A stretch of DNA of 60,879 nucleotides from Vicinamibacterales bacterium (GTDB lineage Bacteria; Acidobacteriota; Vicinamibacteria; Vicinamibacterales; JAKQTR01): NCBI GenBank assembly GCA_025456345.1, contig JALOKU010000012.1, positions 1 to 60,879 of the forward strand. The letters are read 5' to 3'. This document shows positions 8,729-16,257 of the stretch, piece by piece. Position 1 is the stretch's first letter, and each line of letters begins with the position of its first letter. The notes beneath the pieces were generated by a model that was given only the letters and a program-made list of their open reading frames with translations, was not told the origin of the DNA and did no database searches. The position numbers and the translations under genes were made by a program.

Positions 8729-9772
8729 TCAGAGAATCACGCCGAGCTCCACGAGCCTGGCAATCGTCTGTTCCTGCAGCTTCAGAAGTTCAGCCCGGTT
8801 CTGAATCGGCTCGCGCGCCTGGTCCGGCGGCGTGAACGTGTGCGAGGCGTACATCGGCGCGTACAGCTCGAACCGCTGGCGGGCAACCAGGTTCGACATG
8901 CCCGTCTGGCGGCGGTGCCGCCTGAGCGCCCCGAGATCCACCATCGCCGACGCCACCATCGTTTCGCCCTGGTCGGCCTCGGCCAGGACGACGCCGGAGT
9001 AGTCGACGATCTTCGAGCGCCCGTCGGCCGAGAGCGCCGGCATCGGCGTGTCGTGCACGCCCGCCGTATTGGCCGAGACGACGTACGCCGTGTTTTCGTA
9101 CGCCCGCGCGAGCTTGGCCACTTCTTTCGGGTTGCGCGCGTGGCCGCCGATGTCGGAGGTCGAGTGCAGGAAGACCTCGGCGCCGTGCATCATCAGGCAG
9201 CGGGCCAGTTCGGGAAACAAGATCTCTTCCGAGGCGATGGCCGCCAGGCGGCCCAGCGGCGTGTCGGCGACGGGAAAGACCTCGCGGAGCGTGTACCGCT
9301 GGAGGTAGTCCGTCCAGACATCGTGCGGCGAGGGCGTGAAGAGGCTGTTGAGCCGCCGGTACTTCAGCGCGACCCGCTCGTCGGGGCCGACGAGCCAGCA
9401 GGCCTGGAAGTAGCGCCCCGGCCACTCGGGATCGACTTCGTAGCTGTTGCCGGCAATCCAGACGCCGAGCGCCTTCGCGTGGGCCGCGATGCGCGCGATC
9501 TCGGGACCGGGGATCTGGATGCACGCTTTCTCGGCCCACGCAGCCACGGATTCGCCCATCGGGAAGCCCGTGAGGATGTACTCGGGCAGCACGACGAGTT
9601 TCGTCGACGGCCCGAAGAACCCGACCGTCGCCTTGATCTGGCCGGCGATCCGGTCGATGGCACCGTCGATGAGCGGCTGGCTCTCGGCGCGGGACCGGCA
9701 GGCGTTGATGGCGTGGCAGGCCGTCTGCAGCGCCACGGCGCGGTAGCTCGGTGCGTCACCCTGGTTCATCAT
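8729..9772 (-). CDS. nitrilase-superfamily protein with the catalytic cysteine replaced by serine
   Basis: 347 residues with the carbon-nitrogen hydrolase fold. Glu64 (V-L-P-E-Y) and Lys137 (L-K-Y-R-R-L-N) match two members of the Glu-Lys-Cys triad. The third motif reads A-I-A-S-E-E-I-L-F-P-E-L-A-R, where family enzymes have I-C-Y-D-x-R-F-P-E; the cysteine position is Ser181. Amide or nitrile hydrolysis is therefore doubtful, and it may bind a ligand or use another chemistry. Two adjacent ATG codons (9772 and 9769) overlap the stop of the upstream VOC gene. Confidence 0.8.
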   Translation of the reverse strand: MMNQGDAPSYRAVALQTACHAINACRSRAESQPLIDGAIDRIAGQIKATVGFFGPSTKLVVLPEYILTGFPMGESVAAWAEKACIQIPGPEIARIAAHAKALGVWIAGNSYEVDPEWPGRYFQACWLVGPDERVALKYRRLNSLFTPSPHDVWTDYLQRYTLREVFPVADTPLGRLAAIASEEILFPELARCLMMHGAEVFLHSTSDIGGHARNPKEVAKLARAYENTAYVVSANTAGVHDTPMPALSADGRSKIVDYSGVVLAEADQGETMVASAMVDLGALRRHRRQTGMSNLVARQRFELYAPMYASHTFTPPDQAREPIQNRAELLKLQEQTIARLVELGVIL

Positions 9773-10863
9773 CTCCTCGCGTCCTGCTCGAACAGCTCCA
9801 CGATCACCCCGTTCGGCGCCAGCACCGTCATCGCGCGATGCGGCCCCAGGTCGGGGCTATCGTAGCTGATCGGTCCGCCGACGACCGTCACGCCGGCGGC
9901 GCGCAGTTTCGCCGCGGTCGCGTCGAGGCTCCTGACGGCGAAGCTGTAGATCCCGAGGCCACGGTTGGGAGGCCGCGGAGCGACTTCGCTCGCGGCTGCC
10001 GTGCCGTCCCGGAAGTCCATCAGCAGCAGCTGGCCCGTCGAGGCGCCGGGCGAGTAGATGAGCGCCAGGCGGAACGGCGTGCCGGCCGGAAGGCCGATGG
10101 CGCTGGCCGGCCCGCTCTTCCACTCGCGGTCGCTGCGAAGCTCGAGCCCGAGCACGTCGCAGTAGAAGCGGACGATGGCGTCGGAGTTGACGACGACCTG
10201 CGCCGAGTAGGCCGGGCCGCCGTGGCCCGAGGCCGGGTCGACCGGCCCGAGCTGCGGCATCCCATCGAGGCGCGACACGCCCACGGCGTGCACCTTGTCG
10301 GGCCCCTTGAACACCGATTCCAGCAGGCCGTACTTCGTGCCGTCGGGGCGCGGAATCTGCGACTGCTCCATTGGCGCGAGCGACTCGAAGCCCAGCCTGC
10401 GGAGCGCGGCATCCAGTTCCGGGAGATTCGTCGTCGGGAATCCCAGCGTGAAGGGACCCGGCTCGCGGGGATCCCAGGTTGCACGACTTGCCGGCGCAGG
10501 CGCGTCGAAGGCCAGCAGGCGGATCCGCACGGCCGTATCGACACCGGGCCGGTCGAGCAGATGCATCGCCCACCGCTTTGCCGGGGGGATGCCCCACAGG
10601 GTGTTCTGGACCTTGCGCACGGCATCGGTGACGGCCAGCGGCCCGCGGACGCGCATGCCCAGGCCGTCACGATACAGCCGCAGCGACCCGGCGAGGTCGC
10701 TCGTGGAAATCGTGGCCGTGTGCAGCGGGCCGGTGGCCGCGTCGGCGGCGCTCGTGCGGGGAGCCAGCGGGTCGCGCGCCTGCGCGGGAGGCTGCTGCGC
10801 GTGTACCGCGATAGTGGCCGCGCAGAGGACGAGGGCCGGATAGAGCGCACCGCAGGTCATCAT
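9769..10863 (-). CDS. exported protein with two VOC modules
   Basis: 364 residues with a signal peptide ending near H-A-Q. The first VOC module spans about residues 45-190 (A-T-I-S-T-S-D-L-A-G-S-L-R-L-Y-R-D). The second spans about 220-360 (Q-V-V-V-N-S-D-A-I-V-R-F-Y-C-D and A-P-N-G-V-I-V-E-L-F-E). Two modules in one chain make a complete glyoxalase-like active-site barrel. Translation is probably coupled to the nitrilase homologue, since the stop and start overlap. Substrate unknown. Confidence 0.8.
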   Translation of the reverse strand: MMTCGALYPALVLCAATIAVHAQQPPAQARDPLAPRTSAADAATGPLHTATISTSDLAGSLRLYRDGLGMRVRGPLAVTDAVRKVQNTLWGIPPAKRWAMHLLDRPGVDTAVRIRLLAFDAPAPASRATWDPREPGPFTLGFPTTNLPELDAALRRLGFESLAPMEQSQIPRPDGTKYGLLESVFKGPDKVHAVGVSRLDGMPQLGPVDPASGHGGPAYSAQVVVNSDAIVRFYCDVLGLELRSDREWKSGPASAIGLPAGTPFRLALIYSPGASTGQLLLMDFRDGTAAASEVAPRPPNRGLGIYSFAVRSLDATAAKLRAAGVTVVGGPISYDSPDLGPHRAMTVLAPNGVIVELFEQDARR

Positions 10864-10884
10864 GTATCTCCCGAATCCCGCCCC

Positions 10885-10923
10885 TCGACCTCGCTCGGGG
10901 CGGCCCTGAGCCTGTCGAAGGGC
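10885..10923. repeat. REP-like palindromic element
   Basis: The stretch pairs tcgac...gctc with gagc...gtcga around a ggggcggccc core. The core cggccctgagcctgtcgaag resembles dispersed intergenic palindromes I recall from many GC-rich genomes. It lies in the gap between the AOR gene and the double VOC gene, directly followed by the heptad array. Dispersed copies elsewhere cannot be checked from this window. Confidence 0.5.
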
Positions 10924-10993
10924 CGAATCCCGAGCCCCGAGCCCCGAATCCCGAGCCCCGAATCCCGAGCCCCGAGCTCCGAATCCCGAGTCC
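10924..10993. repeat. tandem heptad repeat, ten units
   Basis: Ten consecutive seven-base units, cgaatcc or cgagccc with minor variants (cgagctc, cgagtcc), run without a break between the AOR gene and the double VOC gene. The array contains no open frame of note. Its sequence differs from the other three heptad sites in this window, but the period is the same. Confidence 0.85.
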
Positions 10994-11004
10994 CGGCGTG
11001 CTGT

Positions 11005-12897
11005 CTACTCGCGCAGAATTCCCTCGCGAGTGAGATCGGCGGCCACCTCGTCGAGCGCGAGGTCGTGGAGCAGCGCGCGGGTCGGGACGCCGGTGACAGG
11101 GTCCCACCGGCGCACGCGATAGTAGTCCTCGATGAGCGGCTGCCGGTGCCAGACGTGGCCCGACGACTTGCCGTCGACCATCGATTCCTCGAGCATCCGT
11201 TTCGGCATCGTGTCGTCGTCGGCGGTGAAGCCGTTGCGCATGTTGAAGGCCCGCTCGACGGTCCAGATGCGGTCGTAAATCGCGTCGAGGCCCTCGCGGG
11301 TGCTGAACGCCGTTTCGCCCGTCGCCTCGTACAGCCACGCCGGGAACGAATCGAAGTCGAGGCGCGATTCCGTGAAGGCGTTGGGGAACCCGCACGCCAC
11401 GGCGCAGTCGAAGATCATGATGTAGTTGTTCGACCACACGGCCAGGCGGCCCTTGTCCTCGGTGGAGAAACGGTCGACCTGCTCGGGATACCCGAAGAGC
11501 TCCTGGATGGGGTAGCAGATCTGGTGGTGCGCGCCCATGTTGCTCGTGGCCTGGCCCACGCCGTACGCCTGGAGGCCCCGGGGATCGTAGGCGGCGAACT
11601 CGAGGCCCTTGATGTGCATCGCGAAGTCGGCCGAGCCGCGGCCGATGACGCGCGCCGCGTTGCGCACGCCGCCATCGGCGATCCAGCTGCCGGCGCGGCT
11701 GCCGCGCGTGACAATCTGCTTCGTCACGTCGACCATGGCCGAAGGATTGCCCCAGGTCAATTCGACGCCGTTCAGGTCGTCCTTCGTGATGAGCCCGCGC
11801 TCGTAGCACTCCATCAGGAAGCCGACCGCGTTCCCAGCCGTGATGCTGTCGACGCCGTAGTCGTCGCACACCCTGTTGGCCGCGAGCAGGCCGGCGAAGT
11901 CCGCGTTGAGGCAGTGGGCGCCGAACGACCACATCGTCTCGTACTCCGGGTTCTCGTACGACTGCCCCTTGAACTCGCCGTCCGGCACGTCGAACACCGA
12001 CCCGCACTGCATGTAGCAGTTCCAGCAGCCCGACTCCTTCACCTTGTAGCCCGTGGCGTCAATGCCCGGCACGAGCAGCGGCGAGATGCCCTCGAAGAAG
12101 CCGCGCTGGAAGTTCTTGACCGGGTGGATGCCGATGGCGTGCTTGTGGGCGATGCCGCCGGTCGTGCCGAGGTGATGGAACCGCTGGTAGTAGGCGCCCT
12201 TGAAGTTCGTCTTGATGTGGTCCTTCATCAGCTGGTCGAACCGGTCCTGGTGGAACAGCTGGACCTTGCCGGTGCCGTAGGCCGCGATGCCCTTCACCTT
12301 CTTCGCGCCCATCACGCAGCCCACGCCGCCGCGGGCCGCCGACCGCCGCTCGGTCTGGATACAGGCGAACGACACGAGCTTCTCGCCGGCTGGACCGATG
12401 ACGGCGCTCTTCGCCCGCAGGTTCCCGATCTCGCGGGCGATGGCCGCCTCGGTGTCCTCGGCAAGGAGCCCCAGCAGGTGCCGCGCATCGTGGAACGTCA
12501 CGCCGTGATCGGTGATCGACAGATAGACCCAGTCCGCCGCCGCGCCCTCGAGGATGGCGATGTCATACCCCGCCGCCTTGAGCATGGCGCCCCATCCGCC
12601 GCCTGAGATCGATCGGATGATGGCCCCGGTGTGCGGGGACCGGCATCCCACGGCGTATCGCCCTGACGAGGGCATGCGCGTGCCGGTCAGGGGGCCAACG
12701 GCAAACACCAGCTTGTTGGCGGGTCCGAGCGGATCGGTGCCGGGGGGGATCTCGTCGTAGCAGTACTTGGCCGTGAACCCGCGGCCGCCGAGGTACGCGC
12801 GCACGACGCTTGCGGGAATGTCCTCGACAGACCACGACCGGCGCGCCAGGTCCACGCGCAGCAGCCGGCCGGTGTATCCGAAGATCGGGTCGCTCAT
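11005..12897 (-). CDS. aldehyde ferredoxin oxidoreductase (tungsten-pterin family)
   Basis: 630 residues, the normal size. These cytoplasmic enzymes oxidise aldehydes to acids, or run in reverse, with a bis-pterin tungsten centre and one 4Fe-4S cluster. The N-terminus G-Y-T-G-R-L-L-R-V-D-L is typical. Cluster ligands are Cys291, Cys294 and Cys298 (C-W-N-C-Y-M-Q-C) plus Cys502 in F-D-C-A-V-A-C-G-F; the spacing matches Pyrococcus AOR. The start is the ATG at 12897, though a GTG at 12921 is in frame. It follows the membrane protein and FMN transferase genes. Substrate unknown; partner ferredoxin not in the window. Confidence 0.93.
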   Translation of the reverse strand: MSDPIFGYTGRLLRVDLARRSWSVEDIPASVVRAYLGGRGFTAKYCYDEIPPGTDPLGPANKLVFAVGPLTGTRMPSSGRYAVGCRSPHTGAIIRSISGGGWGAMLKAAGYDIAILEGAAADWVYLSITDHGVTFHDARHLLGLLAEDTEAAIAREIGNLRAKSAVIGPAGEKLVSFACIQTERRSAARGGVGCVMGAKKVKGIAAYGTGKVQLFHQDRFDQLMKDHIKTNFKGAYYQRFHHLGTTGGIAHKHAIGIHPVKNFQRGFFEGISPLLVPGIDATGYKVKESGCWNCYMQCGSVFDVPDGEFKGQSYENPEYETMWSFGAHCLNADFAGLLAANRVCDDYGVDSITAGNAVGFLMECYERGLITKDDLNGVELTWGNPSAMVDVTKQIVTRGSRAGSWIADGGVRNAARVIGRGSADFAMHIKGLEFAAYDPRGLQAYGVGQATSNMGAHHQICYPIQELFGYPEQVDRFSTEDKGRLAVWSNNYIMIFDCAVACGFPNAFTESRLDFDSFPAWLYEATGETAFSTREGLDAIYDRIWTVERAFNMRNGFTADDDTMPKRMLEESMVDGKSSGHVWHRQPLIEDYYRVRRWDPVTGVPTRALLHDLALDEVAADLTREGILRE

Positions 12898-12937
12898 GTC
12901 AGTGCCGTCGATGGCGATCACGTACGCGACAAGTCAC

Positions 12938-12957
12938 GCCGGGGCTGAAGCCCCGGC
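12938..12957. repeat. perfect hairpin upstream of the AOR gene
   Basis: gccggggc-tgaa-gccccggc forms an 8-base-pair GC stem with a four-base loop. It lies between the stop of the membrane protein gene and the AOR start. There is no T-run, so it is not a standard terminator. It may slow transcription, shield the AOR transcript end, or be a dispersed repeat. Confidence 0.6.
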
Positions 12958-12962
12958 CTCCA

Positions 12963-13544
12963 TCAATCACGGCGCACCCACGCGAGGACGGCCGCGCCGG
13001 CCGACGTCATCAGGAGGCCCGGCAGCACGAACACCCAGCCGACGACCGGGAACCAGCTGCCCAGGACGCCGGCAAGGGTCCCCACGCAGATCTGGCGAAG
13101 CGGCGTCGCCGGCACGGCCGGGTGGCCGGTGAGGCGTTCGCCGAGGACCCGCACCACGCCGGTGGCGCCGATGACGACGATCGCGAGCAGCAGCGTCGCC
13201 AGTCCCAGCCCGGCCGCGAGCATGCCCGGCACGATTTCGACGCGCAGGAGCCTCGGAATATAACCGTGGATCAGGAAGTAGTAGGCGAGGGACCCGCCGA
13301 TGCCGAGCGTCAGCAGGCCGACCACGAATGCCCGGATGGGCCAGCCCGACACCACCGCCCGGCTTCGCGCGGCGGTCTTCGGCATCACGACGCTCACCAC
13401 GGCCATGAGCGCCACGAAGCATGCCACGCCGATGACGAGCGCGACGACGACAAACGCGAGCTTGGTCATGAACGGTTCGTTCGCCGAGATGATCATCGGT
13501 GAGGCCATCGTGGTGACCGCGCGCTGCGCTGGCTGGTTGTTCAT
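12963..13544 (-). CDS. predicted integral membrane protein of unknown function
   Basis: I do not recognise the family. The 193 residues contain about four hydrophobic segments (roughly 28-52, 67-88, 103-128 and 160-185) joined by short polar loops (for example M-P-K-T-A-A-R-S-R). The ATG at 13544 has a weak ribosome site; starts at 13506 and 13467 are in frame. It lies 9 bases after apbE and just before AOR, so it may anchor or serve as an electron partner for one of them. No heme or FMN attachment motif is visible. Confidence 0.65.
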   Translation of the reverse strand: MNNQPAQRAVTTMASPMIISANEPFMTKLAFVVVALVIGVACFVALMAVVSVVMPKTAARSRAVVSGWPIRAFVVGLLTLGIGGSLAYYFLIHGYIPRLLRVEIVPGMLAAGLGLATLLLAIVVIGATGVVRVLGERLTGHPAVPATPLRQICVGTLAGVLGSWFPVVGWVFVLPGLLMTSAGAAVLAWVRRD

Positions 13545-13553
13545 CGGATTGAC

Positions 13554-14660
13554 CTACGGCACGTCGGGTGCATGATCGGCGCTCGCCGGCCGGGTCCCCC
13601 GCGGGAACCCCGGCGACGCGTGCACGCGCAGATCCGGGGCGAAATAGAGGGCTTCGACGCCACGGAGCGATGCCAGCGTGGCGAGGCCCCGCTCCGGGCC
13701 GAGCACGAACAGCCCCGTCGCGAGGGCGTCGGCGTCGGCGGCGGTCGGCGCAATGACGGTGACCGCGACCGACCTCGAGGCCGGCCGGCCCGTCGCCGGA
13801 TCGAAGATGTGGTGATAGCGGATCCCGTCGCGCTCGAAGTACCGCACGTAGTCGCCCGAGGTGACGACGGCCCCGCGGGCGACGTGTATCGTCTCGAAGA
13901 CGTGACCCGGCCGCCTCGGGTGCGCGATGTTGATTGTCCACGGGCCGTCGACGTCCGCGCCTTCGACGCGGAGGTCGCCGCCGCCATCCACGACGACATT
14001 GGTGAAACCGCGGGCGAGGAGGACCTCGACGGCGCGATCGACGCCGTATCCCTTAGCGATGCCGCCCAACCCGATGCGCATGCCCGCGTCGGGCAGGAAG
14101 ACGCTCGACTCCCGCTCGTCCAGGCGCACCTTCTGAAAGCCGACTCTCGGCAGGCATTCCGCGAGGCTCTCCTCGTCGGGCACGCGCTTCTCGCGCACGG
14201 ACCAGAGGCCGCCGCAGCCGGCGAAGGTCATGTCGAACGCCCCGCGGGTGACACGTGACGCCCACAGCGACCGCTGCAGCACGCCGAACACCTCGGCGTC
14301 GACCTGAATGGGCGCGTGGCCAGCGGCCTGGTTGACCGCGCTGATTTCGCTGGCCGGGCGGTACTCGCTGAAGAGGGCCTCTGCGCGGGCGACCTCGTCC
14401 AGCGCCGCCGTGATGGCGGCGCATCCGCCGATGATGTCCCGCGTGACGACGCGCACCTGGAAGGGCGTTCCCATGAGTTGACGGTCGCCGCGCAGGTGAT
14501 GCGCCGTGCCGGCGGGCCTCGCGGGCGTGAGGTCGCGGCACGCCCCGGGCACGGGCGCCGGCGCGGCGTCCGAAACGGGCGCGCAGCCCGCCGCCTGGAT
14601 GCACAACCCGGCGGCGAGGAGCGCGAACGCGAGGCGGAGCGGCGTGGGTGCGTGGCGCAT
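13554..14660 (-). CDS. apbE: FAD:protein FMN transferase, lipoprotein
   Basis: ApbE attaches FMN covalently to Thr or Ser of extracytoplasmic redox proteins, using FAD. The 368-residue protein has a lipoprotein signal with Cys26 (L-C-I-Q-A-A-G-C). Core motifs are L-G-G-I-A-K-G-Y-G-V-D-R-A, V-D-G-G-G-D-L and H-H-I-F-D-P-A-T-G-R-P. It heads the minus-strand operon and shares a divergent promoter with the amine oxidase-like gene. No protein in the window shows a clear flavinylation motif, so its target is elsewhere or atypical. Confidence 0.92.
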   Translation of the reverse strand: MRHAPTPLRLAFALLAAGLCIQAAGCAPVSDAAPAPVPGACRDLTPARPAGTAHHLRGDRQLMGTPFQVRVVTRDIIGGCAAITAALDEVARAEALFSEYRPASEISAVNQAAGHAPIQVDAEVFGVLQRSLWASRVTRGAFDMTFAGCGGLWSVREKRVPDEESLAECLPRVGFQKVRLDERESSVFLPDAGMRIGLGGIAKGYGVDRAVEVLLARGFTNVVVDGGGDLRVEGADVDGPWTINIAHPRRPGHVFETIHVARGAVVTSGDYVRYFERDGIRYHHIFDPATGRPASRSVAVTVIAPTAADADALATGLFVLGPERGLATLASLRGVEALYFAPDLRVHASPGFPRGTRPASADHAPDVP

Positions 14661-14694
14661 GATCTCGCGGAAGACGATCGCGATTGAGTATTTA

Positions 14695-14712
14695 TCATAT
14701 TGTTATTACAAT
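14695..14712 (+). promoter_or_regulatory. shared operator-like site 1 (divergent apbE / amine oxidase promoter)
   Basis: The 18-base site TCATATTGTTATTACAAT contains perfect arms ATTGT and ACAAT separated by four bases. It lies 35 bases before the apbE start and 95 bases before the flavoprotein start, in an AT-rich island within very GC-rich DNA. Read on the minus strand, TATGAT within it could be the -10 box for apbE. Similar sites occur at 19244, 20686, 20722, 49760 and 56310. Confidence 0.6.
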
Positions 14713-14807
14713 GTCCACCGCCGGGCCGGCGGTGGGCGCCGCGGCCGGGCCCAGCGGCGCGCGCCGCGCGGAATCCGGGCGAGGATCGGGCAGAAAGGGA
14801 GCCGCAG

Positions 14808-16256
14808 ATGTCGAAGGCACTCGAGCAGACGAAGCCCCGTGGAGCGCAGGTGGACCGGCGGTCGTTCCTGAAGGCCGTCGGCGGCGGCGCGCTGGCGCTG
14901 CCGTGGCTGGCATGTTCCGGCGCGAAGGCCCCGGGCGGATCGGTGATCGTCATCGGTGCGGGCCTGTCGGGCATCACCACGGCCCTCTTGCTCGAGGAAC
15001 GCGGGATTGACGTCACCGTGGTCGAGGCGCGGGACCGCGTCGGCGGGCGCGTATGGACGATGGACGACGTGCCGGGCAAGCCGGACGCCGGCGGGCCCGT
15101 GCTCGGCGCGAGCTACGAGCGGCTGCTCAAGATCGCGAAGGCGCTCGGCGCGCCGATCCAGCCGATGAAGAGCTTCGAGACCTCGGAACTGGTATACGTC
15201 AACGGCCAGAGCGTCATTGCCGCCGACTGGGCCTCGTCGGCGGCGAACAAGCTGCAGGGCGGCGAGCGCCAGATCCTGCCCGGCCTCCTGGTGGGCTACT
15301 ACACGGGTCAGAACCTCACGCTCGAGGACGGATACGCCTGGACCGCGGCGAAGCACGCGGACCTCGACATGCCGCTGGACGCGTTCCTCCGCCGGCAGGG
15401 CGCGTCGCCCGAGGCCTTGCGCCTGATGGACGTGGCGTCGAACAACAACGGCCTGTCGACGACCTCGGCGCTGTGGGCCCTGCGCGAGGCGCAGCGGCGC
15501 CGCGACACGAAGGTGCGCGGCATGATGGAGAGCCCGGGGGGCAACTCGCGCCTCCCCGAGAAGTTCGCCGCCGCCATCACGGGCCCGATCCACAAGAACA
15601 GCCCGGTGACGAAGATCTCCTCGGGCCAGGCGGGCGTCGAGGTGGCGTGCGCCGGCGGCGCGGTCTACAAGGCCGACTACTGCGTGATCACCGTCCCGTT
15701 CTCGGTGCTGCGGGGCATCGCCGTCGACCCGCCGTTCGAGGGCGCGCAGAAGGAGGCCGTCGAGCAGGTTCCCTACACCGCCATCACCCAGTACTTCCTG
15801 CTGCCCAAGAAGCCGTTCTGGGACGAGGATCGCCTGCCGCCGATGATGTGGACCGACACGCCCGTCGAGCGCATCTTTCCGCAGCGGGACCCCGACGGGC
15901 GGCTGATGAGCCTCACGTGCTGGATCGACGGCGCGAACGCGATCAGGCTCGACGCGATGCCGGAGCCGGATCAGATCGCCTTCGTGCTCACCGAGCTGGC
16001 GCGCATCCGGCCGTCGACCGGAGGAAACCTCGAGGTGGCGCGCATCGTGTCCTGGGCGCGCGAGCCGTACTCGAGGGGCGCGTACTCGAACTACCTGCCG
16101 GGCCAGGTCACGCGGCTGAAGCCAGTCATGGCGAAGCCCTGGCACCGGCTGCATTTCGCCGGCGAGCACACGGCGTTCACGTCGCCGGGCATGGAAGGCG
16201 CCCTGGAATCGGGCGAGCGGGTCACCGACGAGCTCGTGGCCCGCATGTCGGCGTAA
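14808..16256 (+). CDS. Tat-exported flavin amine oxidase-like protein
   Basis: 482 residues. The start is the ATG at 14808 with AAAGGGAG upstream. A twin-arginine signal (R-R-S-F-L-K, residues 17-22) leads to an FAD Rossmann motif (V-I-G-A-G-L-S-G near 48-55, then V-V-E-A-R-D-R-V-G-G-R). The C-terminus L-H-F-A-G-E-H-T-A-F-T-S-P-G-M-E-G-A is typical of monoamine oxidase-type enzymes. It would oxidise an amine or related carbon centre in the periplasm. One base separates it from the OYE-type gene, so the two are co-translated. Substrate unknown. Confidence 0.85.
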   Translation: MSKALEQTKPRGAQVDRRSFLKAVGGGALALPWLACSGAKAPGGSVIVIGAGLSGITTALLLEERGIDVTVVEARDRVGGRVWTMDDVPGKPDAGGPVLGASYERLLKIAKALGAPIQPMKSFETSELVYVNGQSVIAADWASSAANKLQGGERQILPGLLVGYYTGQNLTLEDGYAWTAAKHADLDMPLDAFLRRQGASPEALRLMDVASNNNGLSTTSALWALREAQRRRDTKVRGMMESPGGNSRLPEKFAAAITGPIHKNSPVTKISSGQAGVEVACAGGAVYKADYCVITVPFSVLRGIAVDPPFEGAQKEAVEQVPYTAITQYFLLPKKPFWDEDRLPPMMWTDTPVERIFPQRDPDGRLMSLTCWIDGANAIRLDAMPEPDQIAFVLTELARIRPSTGGNLEVARIVSWAREPYSRGAYSNYLPGQVTRLKPVMAKPWHRLHFAGEHTAFTSPGMEGALESGERVTDELVARMSA

Positions 16257-16257
16257 C

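Noticed and set aside
10924..10993. Possible CRISPR array
   Set aside because: Units are seven bases with no spacers, and no cas gene is near.
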